A DNA stretch of 64,000 nt, from NCBI GenBank assembly GCA_004194705.1, contig SADC01000907.1:434001-498000 (forward strand), written 5' to 3'. Both the position numbers and the translations under genes were made by a program. The stretch comes from Ditylenchus dipsaci (Eukaryota > Nematoda > Chromadorea > Rhabditida > Anguinidae). Positions 58,007 through 64,000 of this stretch are shown here, piece after piece (position 1 is the stretch's first letter; the number at the start of each line of letters is the position of its first letter). A model generated the notes under the pieces. It was given only the letters and a program-made list of their open reading frames with translations. It searched no databases and was not told where the DNA came from.

Positions 58007-61000
58007 TCACAGGTCTGCATCAGTCACGTCTTCAAAGCTTTCATTGTCAAAAGGCATTTGGTACTGAAAAATTAGTTCTACGGAATAATCATATTATAAC
58101 ATACCGTATTTCCTCTAATAGAGCCCCCCCCTGTTTTTTTGACTAGGATTTCACAGTTAGGATTATTTTTGATTTAAAATTTCAGGATTTTCAGGAACCC
58201 AAAAAATAAAGCCCACGGGGCTCTATCAAAGAAAATACGGTATATATTTATATTATAACAAAAAAAAAGATTGATATTAATTCAACAACAAATTTCCGAA
58301 AAGTACATACTTACACTTTTTCACGTTAAATTTTGGAGTCTTTGCTAAATGAAATTCATCTGTCTAGTCCAAAACATAAGAATTCCAATTTTGCCGGTCG
58401 TTCTTGAAGAGCCTTGTTTCACTATTCAGATCCGCAGCTTCCACAATAACAAAATCTTAAATAGGCATTCGTTTTTTGGAGAGTTGCTGATCTGAATGAC
58501 TTGAGTTGACCCAAAACGGTCGGCAAAACCGGAATCATTGTGTTTTTTTGATTAATTTGACGAACTGCATTCAACAAAACTTTTGCTGCAAATTACTCCA
58601 AAAGTGTTAGACCCAGAAGAAGAACAAACTTTTCGGATGTTCGTTATTGGGGAGACGAGTTTACAAGCCAATCCGAACATGTCCAATATTTGCAATTAGT
58701 GTTTTCGGGTCGATATGTAATTTCAAAAAAAACCTTAATTAATTTTTTTGAATTTCAATCACAAAATCGAGACAGTCTAAAAAATACAACTCATACTTAC
58801 CGATATAATTTTAAACAAGTTATCCAGCTCCGCTTCACTTCCGTTTTCTTGAATGCTCAAATCTTCACTGATGATTGAGTTTGCTTTGCTTATTTCCAAA
58901 CTTTCTATAGCTTTTGTAGAGACAGAGTCGTCAAATTGGAATGTTGGAGACTAGAATTTAAAGTTTTAAGCATTTTTTAGCTATTGTTTTAATTTACATT
59001 GCATTGGTGATCCCGAAGTATTTCTGCAGCTATTGACTGTAGGAATAAAGACAGAATTACGGCCTAAATTGAAAATTCATTATTTACTGGGACGATACAT
59101 AAAAATGCCACATGATATAAGATCACCTTTGATATCAAAGTACCTTTGACCGGTTCCAAAATGTGCTCTTATACCCATGTTCAACCGCAATTAGTACTTT
59201 AAAAAAATTAGACTTAAACTCAAACTGCTATTTTTCTGGTTTAAGCACCTCTGACACGGCTCTATACTACCTCTTTTTACTATTTGAACAAAGTTTGAAA
59301 CATTCCAGAAAAAAAATCAAAAAATTTTCAGGTTTGTGAAACTAGTTTATTTGTTAAAGCAAGCTTTTTGCATGTTTAAAATTATTTTAACGCAAAATTC
59401 ACCTGATCAGTATTTAAAGTGATCACACCAAACTCATTCTTTCCTGCCAGATACTCAATTTGGAAAGTCATCTCTGAGTTGGTTTGGCCACTTGCAGAAC
59501 TTTTATCGTTCGAATGATTTTGAGAGACCCTCCAGACGCGAATCCTAAAAATATTTCATGAGACACTGATACATGTACTAGCTATGAAAATTCGCCTGGT
59601 TGATCGAAGAACAGATTGCACCATGATGCCCTGTTTATTATAATTGTTTTATGTCAAAATTAAGATTTATGTTACATTGTCTTCATACTCCAATACAATT
59701 TGCCTCCGCCCCACTTTTAATTGACAGCATGTATTGGCTTGGGGAAAGTCGGAGATTACAGGTTTCAACAATTCATAACCATAGTTGGGTTGCAGATGAC
59801 ACATCCGAACAAACTACAAATGTCGACAAATATAGACTTATGATGAAAATATTTTGCTCTGACTTGCTTGAAATCGCCTTCTTCTTGTACTGTGCTTAGT
59901 CTTTCTTTGTTGTCTGCTGATATTCTCATCAAATCACGCTGCAGGTCGTTTAAAGCCTGAAAATTTACCTTTTAACAACTGCCTAGAAATAGTTCAAATT
60001 GCTGTTACAGTCGAACATGGATAAACTGCCACCCTGGTTAAACCACCACCTATGGTCATCCGTAGCGGTTTATCAAGGTTCTATATTGGTTGCGTTGGTA
60101 ACAATATCGGAGCAGCTGTTTTCTGACCAAAAATCATCAGAAGAACTACTTCAGTGAAAAAGGTATGTCCTTAAAAAATGAATGACTTTGCACGAGGTCG
60201 GCTACCCAAGTGCAAAAAATAGGCGCCAGTAAATTTTGCTTTGTTTTAAAAAATTAATATCTGACTTTTATGACTTTGAACTACGTTAAAACCCCCAACA
60301 GAAAATTTTTTGAAGGATTAGATAGAACGCTTATAATTTTTTGCTAATCCCATCATTTTTCATATGCTTCTTCAAAATAGAATTTCTGGCATGTTGAAGA
60401 TGAATTACTTGTAAAAAAAGTAGTTTCAAACATCCAGGGTCATCCAGTAAAGGCTCTTCTACAGATGGATCCCACGTAACTCTTCGGATGGTGATTTTGT
60501 AAAAAACGCCGGACTCAGTGTTGTCTTTGTTGGCCAGTTGTTGGGAGATGAAAGGCGACTCAAAATTTTTCAGCCATCTTATACCTTAAAAATTCTACAT
60601 AAAAAAATATAAAAACAAATAAACCAACAAATTTGGTCAAAGAGTATGTTGGACACTAAGCCGTTTTCTCTAGTAGCATTTCTCGGCTGAGCTAAAAATA
60701 AACCGAAACAGCTCATATAGCGTTTGTTCATTCCGATCACATCGCAAAGTTTCTGAAATACTTTTTCACAATAAATTTTATAAAAACTAGTACTCTCTGT
60801 CAATTTTTTTACGATATTTATCAAAATAGGGCCTGACTGCATGACAATGCTTGTAGAATCATCAGAATAGCAGTCTATAACCATTGGTCTTCCATCTAAA
60901 TTGTAAAAATTAATGCAAAGTGAAACATTGTCCGTAATCTGTTTACCTGGCAGAAAGATCTCTAATTTGACTGAGGAAAGAGGAGGAGCAAAAGAGCTCT

Positions 61001-61827
61001 AAAACTCAATGTTATTTTTGACTTTATAATAATAAATGCGGGTTACATGCTTTTGCACATTAATAAAAAAATTCGACACATTTTTTGTAAGATATATTTA
61101 AACAAATTTCTAGTTTGAAAATAGCTGAACTTTCAACTAAACTAAAAAATCATCGAATTTTTATATTTAACTAATACTAAAAAATTAATATTTAATTACT
61201 AGATAAAAAAAAATATGCAACTTACGATTTGGAATTCAAGAAAAGCCTTTTCCAAGATAGCATGTCTAGCAACATCAGGGTTTTGTATAACTTAAAATTT
61301 CAAAAATCAGGCAATGAAACTGATATTTAGTTTTATTGTTTTAGTTTAATTCACATTTCGAAAATTTTTTTTTTAATTTTTTTTTACTCATTTTCAACTT
61401 GTAACTGAAAGGACCACAGGTTTTAGGTGCAGTTTTCAAACAAGAGCCCATCGAAACCTTTTAAAACCCCTTTGAAAACGATCTTGAAAATATAAAAAAA
61501 TACCTCCTTGAAAATATTTAGCAAGAGCTTCCCTTCTTTCATTGATTGCCTTGGTGTCTAGCGTCCGCCAAACCTTTTTTGGAGGAAATTCAGGGGCATC
61601 AAGTCGAAAGCCAAAAGTATCCACCAACTTTTCGTGCAGATTAAATAGGGTGCTGTACCTGGCACTACAGTGGTAGGCTCCATTCAAATGGATGTCAAAC
61701 ACCTTAAACTAAGCAATTTAAAGATTACGGAGGATTTTAACAAAAAAAAAGAACAAACATTGTATTTTTTGTAAGGCTCACGTTTGTCCGACAAAGATTG
61801 AACTGTCGGAATAGTGCAATGTATCAT
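58007..61827 (-). CDS. SNX17: sorting nexin 17-type PX-FERM protein, 462 residues
   Basis: Endosomal adaptor that in other animals binds NPxY cargo and works with Retriever/Commander for recycling. Fourteen exons join in phase: 61827-61759, 61702-61504, 61290-61226, 60998-60947, 60895-60813, 60752-60662, 60584-60409, 59956-59864, 59813-59676, 59630-59596, 59544-59403, 59036-58998, 58950-58801 and 58063-58007. The total of 1389 bases gives 462 residues (human 470). The PX domain includes DIHLNGAYHCSARYS and FPPKKVW. A FERM-like part follows (KLCDVIGMNKRYMSCFGLFL, TIRRVTWDPS, HLQPNYGYELLKPVISDFP, STRIRVWRV). The tail ends NESFEDVTDADL, like the acidic, Leu-terminated tail that docks on Retriever. 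Two introns appear to start with GC (after 60662 and 59596). An acceptor-like TTTTAG lies 25 bases before the ATG. Confidence 0.96.
58102..58242. mobile_element. short CCGTAT-family element in SNX17 intron
   Basis: CCGTATTTCCTCTAATAGAG and its inverted counterpart (CTCTATCAAAGAAAATACGG) with TA flanks; internal word GGGGCTC. 141 bases. Confidence 0.8.
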
Positions 61828-61852
61828 TCTGGCATGAAAAACAAAGACATTG

Positions 61853-62690
61853 CTAAAACAGTTGATATTCTTATTTAAATTTTACTTGAGTAAAATGTGT
61901 TTAAAAATCCAAGTTTTTTAAAGGCGCAAATATAAATGGCAGTTTTTTTAGAAAATAATAGCAATGCAAGTTTTTAATATTACAAGATAAGCTTCTAGGA
62001 CCATATTTTCCTGATCATGGAAATTTCAAAGGTTTGAATAAACGTTAGAAAACATAGAATTTATAAATAGTTATTTTTTCAATAAAGTTTTCATATCAGT
62101 TTTTTGTTAGCATAAAAAATTTGAAGTATACATATCATTCAGTATACCGTATATCTTCTAATAAGGACCCATGGGGCCTTATTTTTCAACCCTCTTTGGA
62201 GTTGGGGCCTTATTAGAATATACCTTTTTGGCTTATTAGGCCTTATTTGAGGTGGGGCTTATTTTTCAACACATCTCAAGAGGTGGGCCTTATTAGAAGG
62301 TGGGGTCTCAATAGAAGGTGGGGCCTTATTAGAAGATATACGGTAGATCAGTGCTAACTACATGTCAATGGGGTCGATGGGTTAAAATTTTGAAAAAAAT
62401 AGTAAAAATTTATTTCCAATAAAGGTTTAATTAAAAAACGATTCTAAAAAGAATAAATTTTTGAAATTGCCATTATTAGGAAGAGACATGATGCTATACG
62501 CTTGTGAAATATGCGAAGGAATTACAACGTATCTAAAGATCAATAAAAAGTTCTACAAACCTTGTCAGAAACGAATAAACACATTAATGCTTCTCTAATA
62601 CATACATTATGTGCAAATTTCCATGGAACTTGAAAACAAATGAAAAATGAAAAAAATTCAGAAATTTTTTGTGTATTTTTGAAACAAAAT
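61853..62690. other. intergenic, divergent promoter region
   Basis: Between the SNX17 start (minus) and the possible exon at 62691 (plus). It contains a CCGTAT-family element at 62145-62345 and is otherwise AT-rich. Confidence 0.45.
62145..62345. mobile_element. CCGTAT-family element with GGGGCCTTATTAG words
   Basis: TACCGTATATCTTCTAATAAG at the left and TTATTAGAAGATATACGGTA at the right are perfect inverted ends. The internal word GGGCCTTATTAGAAGG is repeated four or more times. TA flanks. Confidence 0.85.
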
Positions 62691-62814
62691 ATGACTGCAA
62701 ATGGTCGAAAAAAGGTTATGGCCGGAATATTCCGAAAGAAATTATGGCTGGCCATTTTAGCAACCCTTGTATGTATCACTGCGATTTGGCCTACTCTCTG
62801 CATATCAATTAAAG
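62691..62814 (+). CDS. possible first exon of a membrane protein (partial)
   Basis: The ATG at 62691 opens 41 codons that end at a donor (AAAG|GTACC). The start is basic (MTANGRKKVMAGIFRKK), followed by a hydrophobic stretch of about 20 residues, as in a type II anchor or uncleaved signal. An acceptor-like AAATTCAG lies about 30 bases upstream. No convincing next exon was found before the window end; a small candidate is 63870-63898 (before GTGAGTAAG). Function unknown; chance is possible. Confidence 0.3.
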
Positions 62815-64000
62815 GTACCATCTAAATTCATCTCACTGCCTACAATTTGTAGGGTAGCTTGCCTAAGAATGCTCTGCAAAAAGTTAGTTTTGAATGCTCG
62901 CTAAACACACAAAGTTAGCTAGAACACTCAAGTGGATGAAACATTTCTGTGCAAAAAGTATTTCCTTTTGACAATTACTATCACTAAACCTAGTAATGTT
63001 TTGATCTATCCAAAAACAATCCGCTTTTGAAATGAATATTTTATATTTTTTTTAGATATTTTCAATCCTTTTTCTTATAAGGCATATTTTATGTTGTGTA
63101 ATGTTGTCATAGTTATATTATTAGCTCTATTTGCAGAAAATACATTGATAAAAGAAGACTTTTCATGAAAGAACAAACATTCTCTCTTTCATAATTTTAT
63201 TGTGTGTAAACTTTAAAAAAATATTTTTTATAGCGGACGACCATTAAAGCATACCATTTAATTAGCCTTGTAATAAACTTTTTTTTATTTTTTACTGAAT
63301 TTTTTGGGGTAAGCATGTTTTTATACCGTTGATTTTTTTTTCAAAATAACTCAGAATGACCATCTACTCCTTCTGACTCAGAACCATTTGTATATTTAAA
63401 GTATAAATAAAATATACAAGCGCTCAGGTCCGTAGCCTTATCTAAATGAGTACCAAAATCATAAGGGAAAAGGAATAAGAGGAACCATCAATATACATGT
63501 CTCTCAAGGGTAGCATTATATCCAGATTTAAATATAGATCTAATTTAAATATTTTTTCGTTGCAAATCACTGCGACCATTCTTAATTTTTTTTTAACGTT
63601 TAATTTTTTATGATTTTTGCTCACTATGGTTCACAAGCATATTCTTGGCTCATAATTTTGGTTTCGTGCAGTTCCTTTGGCAGCATAAACTTGGTTATTC
63701 ATCTTTTTGTTATTTTTTGATGTTTTAGAGGCTGCAAGAAATCATTCATTTTCGTTCCAGCAAAAATATTTGTTTTCACCATTTCAATCCTATTTTGCTT
63801 ATATTTTGATCTATTTTTTAAAAATCAAATTTGATAATCTAAAAACCTATTGATTTGTTTCCAAAAGCAAGTGGAAATGCCGCATAAGTCTTTGTCAGTG
63901 AGTAAGTTAACAACTAATTTATTTCCTTGATTTTTATAATTTTTTTGTTTTTAATATTTTAAAATTTTCTGTATTTGAATTTAAGGCCTTGTAAATTACA
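62815..64000. other. AT-rich, no gene seen
   Basis: Long T-rich runs. Apart from the weak candidate exon near 63870 nothing was recognised. It may be intron or intergenic sequence of a gene that continues past the window. Confidence 0.4.

Overview
The window is nuclear eukaryotic DNA: AT-rich, with split genes whose introns are mostly 40-70 bases and end in TTTTCAG or TTTTAG, and a heavy load of transposon remnants. The best guess is a nematode, probably not a close relative of the usual models. Reasons are a HLH-15/NHLH-type bHLH protein of only 85 residues, an HSP16-like small heat-shock protein, tandem Cys-loop anion channels, and acceptor-like sites 8-40 bases upstream of five start codons, as expected for spliced-leader trans-splicing. 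The species cannot be named from the sequence.

Layout, left to right. (1) 341-3396 (+): a membrane-anchored rhodanese / mercaptopyruvate-sulfurtransferase-like protein without the catalytic cysteine; its 5' end may lie outside the window. (2) 4246-6666 (-): an intact aldo-keto reductase. (3) 9355-14114 (+): the bHLH gene, whose 4.45-kb second intron is a stack of five transposons. (4) 14728-16475 (-): translation factor eIF5. (5) 17318-17676 (-): a weak small gene. (6) 19594-23510 (-): a calmodulin-like EF-hand gene with two candidate alternative first exons. (7) 24565-27487 (+): LAMTOR1 (Ragulator p18). (8) 28458-32148 (-): a multi-domain Ly6/uPAR-like, probably GPI-anchored protein. (9) 32149-40400: a repeat-filled desert with a dead hAT transposon and a tRNA-derived SINE. 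(10) 40438-48280 (+) and 49621-56803 (+): two tandem Cys-loop anion-channel paralogues; a small heat-shock gene lies antisense in an intron of the first. (11) 58007-61827 (-): full-length SNX17-type sorting nexin. (12) 62691-62814 (+): a possible first exon of a gene running off the right edge.

The genes look like independent housekeeping, signalling and neuronal functions, with no operon visible. LAMTOR1 and SNX17 both act at endosomes/lysosomes, but that is probably chance. Several genes are intact over many exons (eIF5, SNX17, aldo-keto reductase, first channel), yet the heat-shock gene, the Ly6 gene and the second channel each need single missing bases. That fits either consensus errors or local pseudogenisation. 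No previously undescribed multi-gene system was found. The most distinctive points are the catalytically altered membrane sulfurtransferase, the nested heat-shock gene, frequent GC-AG introns, and a family of inverted-repeat elements with fixed ends and variable internal words.
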